From positions 4,030,001 through 4,094,000 of the forward strand of contig NZ_CP113264.1 of NCBI RefSeq assembly GCF_026642255.1: a stretch of 64,000 nt of DNA. The letters are read 5' to 3'. Below the pieces are notes generated by a model, which ran no database searches, was not told the DNA's origin, and saw only the letters and a program-made list of their open reading frames with translations. The position numbers were made by a program, and so were the translations under genes. Origin of the DNA: Streptomonospora nanhaiensis (GTDB lineage: Bacteria; Actinomycetota; Actinomycetes; Streptosporangiales; Streptosporangiaceae). Each line of letters opens with the position of its first letter. The stretch's first letter is position 1. Of the stretch, positions 25,213 through 34,074 are shown piece after piece.

Positions 25213-26709
25213 GTGAAGCATTTCGTCCAGCTCAGTCAGATCCCACGAAGCCCCGACTACGACTACTGCGTCATCGGCGGAGGGCCTGCAGGCCTCATCG
25301 CCGCTCACGAGCTCTCCAGGCGCGGGGAGACGCTGCTCCTGGAAGCCGGAGCGGCCTCGCCCGAGAGCTCCTACAGCGAACTGCGCGCCGCGACGACCGA
25401 CAGCGTGCTCGTCAGCGACCACGGCGTCCATCCGGCCAACCCGTGGACCCTGCGCGGTCCCGGCGGCGGCATGGAGCGGTACGCGGGGATCCTGGTCCGC
25501 TACCGCGCACAGGACTTCGACAGGTCCGCGGCGTTCGCACACGCCTCGGCCGACCCGCGCTGGCCCATCGGATACGAGGACCTGCGCCCGTACTACGACG
25601 AGGTCGAGCGGCGCTTCGGGATCGCGCGCACCACCGGCCTCGACCCCACCGAGCCGCCCTCGTGCGCGCCCCTCCTGCCACCGCATCCGCCCAGCGCACG
25701 GGCCGAGCTCATCAACGAGGCGTTCGACGAACTCGGGATCGGACACTTCCCCACACCGCTCGGGGTCAACTCCCGTCCTTTCGCCCGACGCCCCGCCTGC
25801 ACCCGGTGCGGTCCCTGCAACGAGACGCTCTGCCGGACGGGCGCGAAGGCCTCGGTGCTCCCGCTCGTGCTGGGATCCGGCTCCGAGCACCGGCTGCGCC
25901 TCGCCCACGCGGTCACCGCCGAGGCCCTCCGGGTCGACCCGAGCGGCCGGGTCAGCGCGGTCGAGTGCCTGGACACGGTCAGGGGCCGGCACGCGACCAT
26001 CAGGGCCCGGCACTTCGTCATCGCGGCCGGCGCGCTCAACAGCTGCGCCCTGCTCCTGCGCTCCACCAGCCGCCTCCACCCGCACGGACTGGCCAACGGG
26101 AACGACCAGGTGGGACGGGGCATCCAGTTCAAGCTCACCGGGTACGCCGACGTGCGGGCCCCTGCCTCGGCACAGCTGCGGGAGAGCCCCACCCTGTTCA
26201 GCACCACCGCGACCACGGACTTCTACCACCGGCTGCCCGGGGGCGGATGCGGCGGCTTCCTCTACGAGGCGTCGGCCTCCGACCGGCCCGACACGATCCG
26301 TCTGCACTTCGTCGTGTCGGAGACGCCGATGGCCGAGAACTCCGTGGCGCCGGCCCCCTCCTCCGCCGACGGGCCCAACGTCGTGATCCGGCACAGGACC
26401 CACCGGTCCGACCTGCGACGGCTGCGCTCCCTCCGCTCGATCGCGGTCGACACCCTCGCACGCATCGGACGCGGCGTCCGTGCCCAGGAGGAGTTCAACG
26501 CCACGGGCATGGCGCACCTGGCGGGCGGCTGCCGCGCGGGCACGGACCCCAGGACCTCGGTGGTCGGCCCCGAGGGACGGCTGCACCAGTGCGACAACGT
26601 CTATGTCGCCGACTCCGCCTACTTCCCGTACGCGGCCGCCGCCAACCCGACGATGACAGTGATCGCCAACGCGCTGCGCATCAGCAGGCAGCTCGCACAG
26701 CACTCCTAG
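25213..26709 (+). CDS. GMC-family FAD-dependent alcohol dehydrogenase/oxidase
   Basis: 498 aa from GTG. FAD motif YCVIGGGPAGLIAAHEL begins near residue 18. The GMC C-terminal signature follows (MAHLAGGCRAGTDP, then NVYVADSAYFPYAAAANPTMTVIANAL), with His and Asn at the catalytic positions. A Cys cluster, CTRCGPCNETLC at about residue 196, is reminiscent of GMC enzymes of aminoglycoside synthesis that oxidise a sugar 6'-OH. The next gene encodes a class III aminotransferase, so the pair could convert CH-OH to CH-NH2. First gene of a four-gene operon. Confidence 0.8.
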   Translation: MKHFVQLSQIPRSPDYDYCVIGGGPAGLIAAHELSRRGETLLLEAGAASPESSYSELRAATTDSVLVSDHGVHPANPWTLRGPGGGMERYAGILVRYRAQDFDRSAAFAHASADPRWPIGYEDLRPYYDEVERRFGIARTTGLDPTEPPSCAPLLPPHPPSARAELINEAFDELGIGHFPTPLGVNSRPFARRPACTRCGPCNETLCRTGAKASVLPLVLGSGSEHRLRLAHAVTAEALRVDPSGRVSAVECLDTVRGRHATIRARHFVIAAGALNSCALLLRSTSRLHPHGLANGNDQVGRGIQFKLTGYADVRAPASAQLRESPTLFSTTATTDFYHRLPGGGCGGFLYEASASDRPDTIRLHFVVSETPMAENSVAPAPSSADGPNVVIRHRTHRSDLRRLRSLRSIAVDTLARIGRGVRAQEEFNATGMAHLAGGCRAGTDPRTSVVGPEGRLHQCDNVYVADSAYFPYAAAANPTMTVIANALRISRQLAQHS

Positions 26710-26718
26710 GAGGACCCC

Positions 26719-28026
26719 TTGGACGGAATACAGCAAGCACTCGACACCACCTGCACCCGGACGCGGGACATGGACCGCAAGAACCCGCTGCTGCTGGAAC
26801 GGGGCCGGGGCGCGACGTTCACCGACGCCGAGGGCAGGTCCTACGTCGACTTCACCTCGTGCACCGGCGCCGCCCCCCTCGGCATGGGGCACCCCAGGAT
26901 CGTGGATGCCGTCACCCGGCACCTCGCCGACGGCGGCGGCATCCTCCCCGGGACCATGAGCAGGATCCGCGTCGACCTCGCGCTACGGCTGCTGGACCTG
27001 TTCCCGCACAGCGAGAGGGTCGCCTTCATGCGGACCGGCTCCTGCGCGACCTCGGCAGCGGTGCGCCTGGCACGGGCGGCGACCGGCAAGAACACCGTCC
27101 TCACCAGCGGGTACCACGGATGGCACGACTGGCAGCTGCAGTACCAGGGCGACGCCCGGCAGCACGCGTACGACCCCCGGGTGCACCACTTCGGCTACGA
27201 CGCCGACCAGCTGCTCGCGCTCTGCCGCGAGTACGCCGACGACCTCGCGGCCGTCGTCGTCTCCCCCGAGCACGACGTCATGCCGACGGGGCACCTGGAG
27301 GAGCTCATCTCGATCACGCACGGGTTCGGCGGCGTCGCCGTCCTGGACGAGGTGATGACGGGGTTCCGCGTCGGCCCGGGCGGGCTGACGGCGCGCCTGG
27401 ACCCCAGGCCCGACATCACCGTGCTCAGCAAGGGGCTCGCGAACGGCACCGCCCTCTCGGCCGTGCTGCTCGGCCCCCGGGTCGCCGGCGCCCACGAGGC
27501 CACCGACCTCGGGAACACCTACCTGCGCGAGACGACGCCGTTCGTCGTGGCGCTGGAGAGCATCGACCTCCTGGCCGAGGAGACGGCACGGGTGCACCGG
27601 ACCACCGCGTCCCTGGGCGCCGGGCTCAACGAGGTGTTCTCCGCCACCGGCTACCCGGCGTGCGCGGCGTGGGACGACGGGATCCTCCACCTGGTCTTCG
27701 CCACCGGCGACCTCGCCGGCGGCTTCTACCGGACGATGCTCGACGCCGGACTCTTCCTGGGGAGCGGAGGGACGGTCCTGCCCGGGGCCGGGGTGACCGA
27801 CGACCATGTGGCCCTCGCCGTCCGCACGGCCCGCACGCTCGCGGAGGGGACGGCCGCGACCGGCCACGCGAGCCCCTTCGAGACCCCCGACGACGCACTC
27901 TGGCAGCCGTTCGCCGACTTCTGCGCCGACGCCTTCCGCGCCACCCCCTCGGTGGCGGACCTGTGGTGGACAGCCAAGGTCGCCGCACAGGTGAAACCCG
28001 CCCGTGAGAAGGGAGCGCTCCGATGA
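26719..28026 (+). CDS. PLP-dependent class III aminotransferase (glutamate-1-semialdehyde aminomutase-like)
   Basis: 435 aa from a TTG start preceded by AGGAGG (26709-26714), 9 bp after the GMC gene. Fold-type I features: FMRTGSCATSAAVRLARAATGK and SGYHGWHDWQ (cofactor binding), the Asp of LDEVMTGFR, and the Schiff-base Lys in TVLSKGLANG (Lys238). Unlike housekeeping HemL it lies in an accessory operon with oxidase and sulfotransferase genes. The likely role is amination of the carbonyl made by the GMC enzyme. It overlaps the sulfotransferase gene by ATGA, so translation is coupled. Confidence 0.82.
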   Translation: MDGIQQALDTTCTRTRDMDRKNPLLLERGRGATFTDAEGRSYVDFTSCTGAAPLGMGHPRIVDAVTRHLADGGGILPGTMSRIRVDLALRLLDLFPHSERVAFMRTGSCATSAAVRLARAATGKNTVLTSGYHGWHDWQLQYQGDARQHAYDPRVHHFGYDADQLLALCREYADDLAAVVVSPEHDVMPTGHLEELISITHGFGGVAVLDEVMTGFRVGPGGLTARLDPRPDITVLSKGLANGTALSAVLLGPRVAGAHEATDLGNTYLRETTPFVVALESIDLLAEETARVHRTTASLGAGLNEVFSATGYPACAAWDDGILHLVFATGDLAGGFYRTMLDAGLFLGSGGTVLPGAGVTDDHVALAVRTARTLAEGTAATGHASPFETPDDALWQPFADFCADAFRATPSVADLWWTAKVAAQVKPAREKGALR

Positions 28027-28937
28027 ACCCCGTCCTGCTCGGCGGTGAGAACCGCTCCGGCACCACGCTGCTCAGCATCGTCCTCAACTCCCACCCCGAC
28101 CTGTGCGTGGGTCCCGAACTCGACTTCGTCGAGCCCCCCAACCTCGGCACGCACGTCCTGGAGGCGATCGAGCTGGTCCGGTCGCGCGACCCGCGCGCGG
28201 TCGGCCCCGGCACCTCCAGCGGGGATCCGTACTGGTACGACGCGGCCCATTTCGTCAAGCAGTGCGAACGGTTCGGCATCGGCTACGCCGAGCTGGCCGG
28301 GGCGATCCGCGCCCGGCTCGACAGGGACGGGGGCAACCTCGTCACGCTCCCGCAGCGGTGCGAGCTGATCAGGGTCCTCAGCGAGGCCCGCGCACGCGCG
28401 CAGGGCGCGCGGACGTGGGGCATCAAGCTGCAGCGCAAGATCAGGGACGTGGACGAGTTCGCCAGGATCTGGCCGCGGGCGCGGTTCATCCACATCGTCC
28501 GCGACGGCAGGGACGTCATCACCTCCCACCTCCACACGGTGCCCGACTGGGGCCACAAGGACGTCGAGACCGCGGCCCGGGACTGGGTGGAGATCATCTC
28601 CTTCGCGCGCCACCGGGCCCCGTCCGGCCGCTACCTCGAGGTGCGCTACGAGGACCTCGTCGCCTCCCCCGAGGCGGTCACCCGCCGGATGTGCGACTTC
28701 CTGGGCATCGCGTGGTCGGCGCGCATGGTCCGCCACCACGAGCTGGAGCACCCCCTCCACCGGAACCCGTGGTCCCACCCCGCCGCCGAGAAGACCAAGG
28801 CGCGGCTCACACAGAACTCCGTGGGCCGCTTCCGACGCGAACTCGGCCACACGAGGACGGCACAGTACGAGAGCGTCGCGGGGGACCTGCTGGCCGACTG
28901 CGGATACGAGCGGAGCACAGGTGCCCCCTCCCGATGA
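28023..28937 (+). CDS. PAPS-dependent sulfotransferase
   Basis: 304 aa, ATG overlapping the previous stop. The 5'-phosphosulfate loop GGENRSGTTLL is at residues 7-17 and the 3'-phosphate motif HIVRDGRDVITSH is around residue 160, with LEVRYEDLVASPE later. This is the standard PAPS sulfotransferase layout, transferring sulfate to a hydroxyl or amine. No membrane anchor. Position between an aminotransferase and a TauE/SafE permease suggests it decorates the amino product before export. Confidence 0.82.
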   Translation: MNPVLLGGENRSGTTLLSIVLNSHPDLCVGPELDFVEPPNLGTHVLEAIELVRSRDPRAVGPGTSSGDPYWYDAAHFVKQCERFGIGYAELAGAIRARLDRDGGNLVTLPQRCELIRVLSEARARAQGARTWGIKLQRKIRDVDEFARIWPRARFIHIVRDGRDVITSHLHTVPDWGHKDVETAARDWVEIISFARHRAPSGRYLEVRYEDLVASPEAVTRRMCDFLGIAWSARMVRHHELEHPLHRNPWSHPAAEKTKARLTQNSVGRFRRELGHTRTAQYESVAGDLLADCGYERSTGAPSR

Positions 28938-29667
28938 CGCCGCCCTGTTCGCGGGGCTGTTCGCGCTGATCCTGTTCAGCGCCGCCGTCCAGTCCCTGTC
29001 CGGGTTCGGCTTCGCGCTGCTCAGCGCCCCGCTGCTCACGGCGGCGCTGGGCGGCCCCCAGGCCGTCTCGACCATCATGATCACCGGTACCGCCTGCGAC
29101 ATCGCCATCCTGGCGATGCGACGGGACGTGCCGCGGCCGGCGGTGCGCGAGACGTGCGCCCTCGCGCTGTGGTCGGCCCCGGGGATGCTCCTCGGGGCCT
29201 GGCTGCTCACGGCGCTGCCCGCGCTCGGGCTCCAGGTGTTCGTCGCGTGCGTGGTCATCGCGGCGGTGGTCCTGAGGGTCCTCTCGCGCGAGGACGGCGC
29301 CGTCCTGAACCCGGTCTGGGCGGCCCCGGCGGGCCTCCTGTCCGGGGCGTTGAGCACCTCGACGTCCCTCGGGGGACCGCCCAGCGTCTACTACCTCGTC
29401 CACCGGGGCCTGACCCCGCACACCATGCGCGACACCCTCGTCGCCCTCTCCCTGGTGCGCCTGCCCCTCAGCGTCGCGGCGCTCCTGTTCACGGGCGCCT
29501 GGGAGGTCTACCCCCTGTGGCTGCCGCTCGTAGGCGCCGCGCTCCTGGGTCAGGCGGCGGGCACCCGGGCCTTCCACCGCTTCGGCCACACCCGCTACGA
29601 GCACATCGTCCTCGGCCTGCTCACCACGTCGGCCGTCGTGTCCCTGGGCGCCCTCGGTCTCACGTGA
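28921..29667 (+). CDS. TauE/SafE-family sulfite/organosulfur permease
   Basis: 248 aa from GTG, overlapping the sulfotransferase gene by 17 bp. About eight hydrophobic segments in two halves; LSGFGFALLSAPLLTAALGG and GLLSGALSTSTSLGGPPSVYYLV mark the repeated TauE/SafE motif. Family members are thought to move sulfite, sulfonates or sulfoacetate. As the last gene of a sulfation operon it is a candidate exporter of the sulfated product or of by-product sulfite. Confidence 0.75.
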   Translation: MPPPDDAALFAGLFALILFSAAVQSLSGFGFALLSAPLLTAALGGPQAVSTIMITGTACDIAILAMRRDVPRPAVRETCALALWSAPGMLLGAWLLTALPALGLQVFVACVVIAAVVLRVLSREDGAVLNPVWAAPAGLLSGALSTSTSLGGPPSVYYLVHRGLTPHTMRDTLVALSLVRLPLSVAALLFTGAWEVYPLWLPLVGAALLGQAAGTRAFHRFGHTRYEHIVLGLLTTSAVVSLGALGLT

Positions 29668-29716
29668 GGCCGAGGACCGCTGTCGGCGGGCGCCGGTACG
29701 CTCCCCGCCCCTCCCG

Positions 29717-29750
29717 CCACTGCCACTGCCACTGCCACTGCGACTGCGAC
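29717..29750. repeat. Hexanucleotide tandem repeat
   Basis: Four copies of CCACTG-type units followed by two CGACTG-type units, in the 271-bp gap between the permease and the MerR gene. No gene is seen in this gap. Confidence 0.7.
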
Positions 29751-29938
29751 CGGTGCGACGCCCTGCGACCGGTCAGGGCGCAGTCATGAACCCCGGGACG
29801 CCCTACGGCATCGAGGGGAAACCCCCTTGCCGGGCCGTGGGCCGTCGTCGGCGCCGTCCCGGTCCGCTCCTGCTCCTGACAGCGGACCCGTACCGTGCGT
29901 CCGGCCGCCCCCACGGGGGCGGCGGGCACGCGAAGGGT

Positions 29939-30325
29939 TCATGCCGATGCGGAGTGCCGGTCGGGCCCCGGAGGGGTGGCGCCGCGCAGGAAGCGGCGGA
30001 CGGCGTCGCGGTTGCGGGTCAGGGCGTCGATACGGGCGTCCATCTGCTCGACCTCGCGGGCCAGGTTGGCGGCCAGTTCGCCGTCCACCTGCGGCCGGAG
30101 CTGGGACCCGGAGCCTTCGAAGCAGGGGACGACGACCCGGATGACGCGGGTGGACAGGCCGGCGGCGAGAAGGTCGCGCACCTGCTCCACCCGTGTCACG
30201 GAGGACTCGGGGTAGGAGCGGTAGCCGTTGCTCTCCCGCTCCGGGTGCAGCAGCCCCTGCTCCTCGTAGTAGCGCAGGGTCCTGGTGGTCACGCCGGTGC
30301 GGCGCGCCAGCTCACCGATCTTCAC
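29939..30325 (-). CDS. MerR-family regulator, paralogue of the one at 15159
   Basis: 128 aa from GTG at 30325 (GGGGGACC upstream); an ATG at 30361 has no ribosome binding site and would place the operator inside the gene. VKIGELARRTGVTTRTLRYYEEQGLL, wing SNGYRSYPE, C-terminal coiled coil. A single Cys in VVPCFEGSG is at the same place as in the 15159 paralogue, so thiol-based electrophile sensing is plausible. It is divergent from an ene-reductase operon, and two copies of its presumed operator lie between them. Confidence 0.82.
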   Translation of the reverse strand: MKIGELARRTGVTTRTLRYYEEQGLLHPERESNGYRSYPESSVTRVEQVRDLLAAGLSTRVIRVVVPCFEGSGSQLRPQVDGELAANLAREVEQMDARIDALTRNRDAVRRFLRGATPPGPDRHSASA

Positions 30326-30353
30326 CGGCCGGTCCCCCGTCCACTGCCCGAAG

Positions 30354-30377
30354 GTTGACATTCACGTACACGTCAGA
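30354..30377. promoter_or_regulatory. MerR operator, copy 1 (near the merR start)
   Basis: GTTGACATTCACGT followed by ACACGTCAGA, matching copy 2 at about 20 of 24 positions in the same orientation. It lies 29 bp upstream of the regulator GTG and probably mediates autoregulation. Confidence 0.6.
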
Positions 30378-30447
30378 GTGTACCGCCCCCCGCACTCTGA
30401 CTACTCTATGCAATGCTTCATGCGAGGAGAGTACCCATCCCCCATTG

Positions 30448-30479
30448 CTTGACATTCACGTCAACGTCAAGGTTTATCT
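30448..30479 (+). promoter_or_regulatory. MerR-type promoter/operator of the ene-reductase operon, copy 2
   Basis: -35 TTGACA (30449-30454), 19-nt spacer, -10 TTATCT (30474-30479). The interval 30448-30471 is an imperfect dyad, CTTGAC-N12-GTCAAG with further inner matches around ACGT. The long spacer with a central dyad is typical of MerR-activated promoters. Confidence 0.7.
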
Positions 30480-30542
30480 TCGGGGAATCTGGCGGCGACC
30501 CCGCCTGACCAGCCCGTTCGCCCCTGCCCCGGAGAGAAGACC

Positions 30543-31775
30543 ATGCTGCACGACCGCACCACCCTGTTCGACCCCGTCCGACTCGGCGCGCTGTCGCTGT
30601 CCAACCGCATCGTCATGCCGCCGCTGACCCGCAGCCGAGCCCTGCCGGACGGCCGTCCGGGCCCCTCCGCCAAGCTCTACTACGCCCAGCGGGCCTCGGC
30701 CGGGCTCATCGTCTCCGAAGGCACCGCCATCTCCCCCGAGGCCGTCGGCAACCCCGACATCCCCGGCCTCTGGAACGACGAGCAGGTCCAGGCGTGGAAG
30801 CCGGTCACCGAGGCGGTCCACGACGCCGGAGCGGTCATCGTCACACAGCTGTGGCACACCGGGCGCGCCTCGCACCCCAGCCTCCAGCCCGGCGGCAAGG
30901 ACCCCGTCGGCCCCTCCCCCCTCGCGATCACCGGCCTCACCTTCGCCCGCGATGGCCGCACCCCCCATGTGAGGCCCCGCACCCTGGAGACCGAGGAGAT
31001 CCCCGCGATCGCCGCCCGGTACGGGCAGGCGGCGCGCAACGCTCGGGCGGCCGGGTTCGACGGCGTGGAGCTGCACGCCGCCAACGGCTACCTGATCGAC
31101 CAGTTCCTCCAGGACGGCTCCAACCACCGCACGGACCGCTACGGCGGCAGCATCGAGAACCGTGCGCGGCTGTTGCTGGAGGCCCTCGACGCACTGATCG
31201 ACGCGGTCGGCGCGGACCGGGTAGGCGTGCGCCTGTCCCCGAGCAGCACCTTCCAGGACATGACCGACTCCGATCCGATCGCGCTGTTCGCCTACGTCCT
31301 GGAGGCACTCGCCGAGCGCGACCCGGCCTACCTGCACCTGGTCGAGCCGGGCGTCTTCGGCGACGACTCCGCGCAGCGGCCGGCCGACGGCATCGACAGC
31401 GCCTGGGTCCGCAAGCGCTACCCGGGGCGCGTGATCGCGACCGGTGGCTACGACCGGGAGCGGGCCCTTGCCGCCGTGGGCGGGGGGACCGCCGATGCCG
31501 TGGCCTTCGGACGGGCCTTCATCGCCAACCCCGACCTGCCCGAGCGCCTGGAGCGCGGCGCCGCGCTGAACGAGGCCGACCGGGCGACCTTCTACGGCGG
31601 CGACGACCACGGCTACCTCGACTACCCCTCCCTGGAGGCCGAGCGACTCCTCGCCGACCTGCGCGAGGGGCGCGCCCAACCGGTCCCCGGCCTGGAGCTC
31701 GTCTCCGAGACGCCGCCGGAGCAGTGGCACCAGGCCTGGGCCCAGCAGCACGCGTCCGCCCCGGCCCGGCCCTGA
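30543..31775 (+). CDS. Old Yellow Enzyme-family ene-reductase
   Basis: 410 aa, ATG with GGAGAGAAG upstream. LFDPVRLGALSLSNRIVMPPLTRSRA begins the FMN TIM barrel; QLWHTGRASHP, the substrate-binding pair in VELHAANGYLIDQFL, and the NHRTDRYGGSIENRARLLLE signature are intact, and ATGGYDRERAL and FGRAFIANPDLPERL bind phosphate. OYEs reduce activated C=C bonds, nitro compounds or nitrate esters with NADPH. Its MerR-type promoter suggests induction by electrophiles. The next gene is another ene-reductase type. Confidence 0.88.
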   Translation: MLHDRTTLFDPVRLGALSLSNRIVMPPLTRSRALPDGRPGPSAKLYYAQRASAGLIVSEGTAISPEAVGNPDIPGLWNDEQVQAWKPVTEAVHDAGAVIVTQLWHTGRASHPSLQPGGKDPVGPSPLAITGLTFARDGRTPHVRPRTLETEEIPAIAARYGQAARNARAAGFDGVELHAANGYLIDQFLQDGSNHRTDRYGGSIENRARLLLEALDALIDAVGADRVGVRLSPSSTFQDMTDSDPIALFAYVLEALAERDPAYLHLVEPGVFGDDSAQRPADGIDSAWVRKRYPGRVIATGGYDRERALAAVGGGTADAVAFGRAFIANPDLPERLERGAALNEADRATFYGGDDHGYLDYPSLEAERLLADLREGRAQPVPGLELVSETPPEQWHQAWAQQHASAPARP

Positions 31776-31944
31776 GCAGCGACGACAGCGCCGCCCGCGC
31801 ACGCCGGCGAAGCCGCACCGGGCCCTCGGCACTCGTCGGCCGCCCCGGCCGGGCGGGGCCGCCGGGCCCGCGGAAGCCACGACGATCTGCCGCGCACGGG
31901 CATCCCGACACCGTCCGCCCGTGCCGGAGAAAGCAAGGAGACAC

Positions 31945-33030
31945 ATGAACACAGCAAGCAACTCTCAGCGTCGCGCCCTGGTCGTGGGCGGCACCGGGAT
32001 CGCCGGCCGGGCCCTGTGCCGGGAACTGGTCGCGCAGGGGTGGCACACCGCCAGCCTCTCCCGCCGGACCACCGCGCCCCGCGACGGGGTCGAGGCCCTG
32101 CGCGCCGATCTGACCGATCCCGGGTCCGTCCGGGCGGCCCTGGCCGGACTGGAGCCCACACACGTCTTCTTCACGGCGTGGAGCCGCCAGACGACCGAGG
32201 CGCAGAACATCACCGTCAACTCCGCCATGGTCCGCAACGTCATGAACGCGGTGGGCCCGTCCGGGCAGCTGCGGCACGTGGCGCTGGTCACCGGCCTCAA
32301 GCACTACCTGGGCCCGTTCGAGGCCTACGGCACCGGCGCGACGCGGGACACCCCCTTCCACGAGGACGAACCCCGCCTGGACACCCCGAACTTCTACTAC
32401 GCCCAGGAAGACGAACTGTGGGAGGCCGCCGAGCGCCACCGGTTCTCCTGGAGCGTCCACCGCTCGCACACCGTCATCGGCCACGCACTCGGCAACGCCA
32501 TGAACATCGGACAGACGCTGGCCGCTCAGGCGGCCCTGTGCCGCGCCGAAGGACGGCCCTTCGTCTTCCCCGGCAACGAGGTGCAGTGGAACGGTGTCAC
32601 GGACATGACGGACGCCGGCCTCCTCGCCCGCCAGATGCTCTGGGCCGCCACCGCCGACGGCCTTCCCAGCCAGGCCTACAACACCGCCAACGGAGACGTC
32701 TTCCGCTGGCGCTGGATGTGGCCCCGCATCGCGGAGCGGCTCGGCGTCGAACCCCGGGGTTACGCCGACCGCCCGCGCCCGCTGGAGGAGCAGATGGCCG
32801 GGAAAGCCGACGCATGGCGCCTGTTGGCGGAACGCGAGGGCCTGGTGGAGGCCGACCTGACCCGGGTGGCGTCCTGGTGGCACACCGACAGCGACCTCAA
32901 CCGTCCCCTCGAGTGCTTCACCGACATGACCCGCAGCCGCAGCGCCGGGTTCACCGACTACGCCGACACCCTCACCTGCTTCACCGACCTGTTCGACACC
33001 TTGCGCGAGGAGCGGGTGATCCCCGCCTGA
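31945..33030 (+). CDS. PRISE-type SDR (progesterone 5-beta-reductase/iridoid synthase-like ene-reductase)
   Basis: 361 aa, ATG with AAGGAG upstream. NAD(P) motif VVGGTGIAGRAL near residue 11. The diagnostic PRISE blocks are present: VTGLKHYLGPFEAYG (Lys of the TGxKHY motif) and NFYYAQEDELWEAA (Tyr). Plant members reduce C=C bonds of enones. It follows the OYE gene by 169 bp with no obvious terminator, so a single MerR-controlled operon with two mechanistically different C=C reductases is likely. Confidence 0.8.
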   Translation: MNTASNSQRRALVVGGTGIAGRALCRELVAQGWHTASLSRRTTAPRDGVEALRADLTDPGSVRAALAGLEPTHVFFTAWSRQTTEAQNITVNSAMVRNVMNAVGPSGQLRHVALVTGLKHYLGPFEAYGTGATRDTPFHEDEPRLDTPNFYYAQEDELWEAAERHRFSWSVHRSHTVIGHALGNAMNIGQTLAAQAALCRAEGRPFVFPGNEVQWNGVTDMTDAGLLARQMLWAATADGLPSQAYNTANGDVFRWRWMWPRIAERLGVEPRGYADRPRPLEEQMAGKADAWRLLAEREGLVEADLTRVASWWHTDSDLNRPLECFTDMTRSRSAGFTDYADTLTCFTDLFDTLREERVIPA

Positions 33031-33254
33031 CCCCACCGGCCCCGACACGCGGGGCCCTGTGGTGGGAGCATGCCGTCGAGGCGTTCCCCGGTTACGGCGG
33101 GGACCAGGCCCGGACCGACCGGCAGATCCCGGTCCTCCTCCTGGAACCCGCGCAGCACGGCTGACACCGGGGCCATGGCCTACGCGGACGAGCGGGTACG
33201 GGGAGCGCACCGGGCCGCTCCCCGCCCGCTCGTCGGCGTCACCGGACGGCCCGC

Positions 33255-33269
33255 CCGTAAAACTTACGG
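33255..33269. promoter_or_regulatory. Palindromic operator candidate CCGTAA-AAC-TTACGG
   Basis: Perfect 6-bp arms with a 3-nt centre, in the 360-bp gap before the NAD(P)-binding protein gene. No regulator gene is next to it. Otherwise I see nothing in this gap. Confidence 0.5.
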
Positions 33270-33390
33270 ATCACTTCGCCCTGCTCCAGGATGGTCCGGA
33301 GGGAGGGAACCGGGGAGCAGATACCTTGTGGCACCAGGAGCCGCCGGTCGGGACCGTCCGGCCTCGCAACCGGTACACAAGGAGGCGCTC

Positions 33391-34074
33391 ATGTCGGATG
33401 CCGAGCGCGTGGTCGTCCTCGGCGGCCACGGCAAGGTCGCCCTGCTCACCGCACCCAAGCTCACGAGCGCGGGCTATTCCGTCGACTCGGTCATCCGGGA
33501 CCCCGCCCAGAGCGGCGATGTCGAAGCCGCGGGAGGCAACCCCGTCGTGCTCGACATCGAGCGGGCGGACGTCGAGGCGCTCACGGAAGCCTTCGACGGC
33601 GCGCGGGCCGTGGTGTTCGCCGCCGGCGCGGGTGGGGGCGACCCCGCGCGCACCGCCAGGGTCGACCACGAGGCGGCCGTCCGCGCGATGAGGGCCGCCG
33701 AGAAGGCGGGCGTGAGGCGCTTCGTCATCGTGTCCTACGCGGGAGCCGGGGTCGATGTGGACAGGATCGACCCGGACAACCCCTTCTACGCCTACGCGAA
33801 GGCCAAGCACGACGCCGACGCGCACCTGAGGGGGACCGAACTGGACTTCACGATCCTCGGCCCCGGGAACCTCACCCTCGAACCGGCGACGGGGAAGATC
33901 CGGCTCGCGGACGCCGACGGCACGATCGACGGCCGGCAGCCGGGCGACGAGGGCCGCACCTCCCGGGACAACGTCGCCGAAGTGATCACCCACGTCATCA
34001 CCGCGAACGCCGGCATCCGGCAGACCGTGAACTTCTACGACGGCCCGACACCGATCCCCGAGGCGCTCCCCTGA
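33391..34074 (+). CDS. NmrA/atypical SDR NAD(P)-binding protein
   Basis: 227 aa, ATG preceded by GGAGG. The dinucleotide motif reads VVLGGHGKVALLTAP; VVFAAGAG and FVIVSYAGAGV are typical strands, and the FYAYAKAKHDADAHL region supplies the YxxxK pair. It resembles small NAD(P)H-binding reductases or redox sensors (YwnB/NmrA-like). A palindrome 120 bp upstream suggests its own regulation. Confidence 0.75.
   Translation: MSDAERVVVLGGHGKVALLTAPKLTSAGYSVDSVIRDPAQSGDVEAAGGNPVVLDIERADVEALTEAFDGARAVVFAAGAGGGDPARTARVDHEAAVRAMRAAEKAGVRRFVIVSYAGAGVDVDRIDPDNPFYAYAKAKHDADAHLRGTELDFTILGPGNLTLEPATGKIRLADADGTIDGRQPGDEGRTSRDNVAEVITHVITANAGIRQTVNFYDGPTPIPEALP

Noticed and set aside
24942-28007. 1,021-codon top-strand frame
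   Set aside because: It overlaps the GMC and aminotransferase genes in another phase and becomes Arg-rich with no domain.
29717-29750. Hexamer repeat considered as a CRISPR-like or protein-coding repeat
   Set aside because: Units are 6 bp without spacers and lie between genes; it is a simple tandem repeat.
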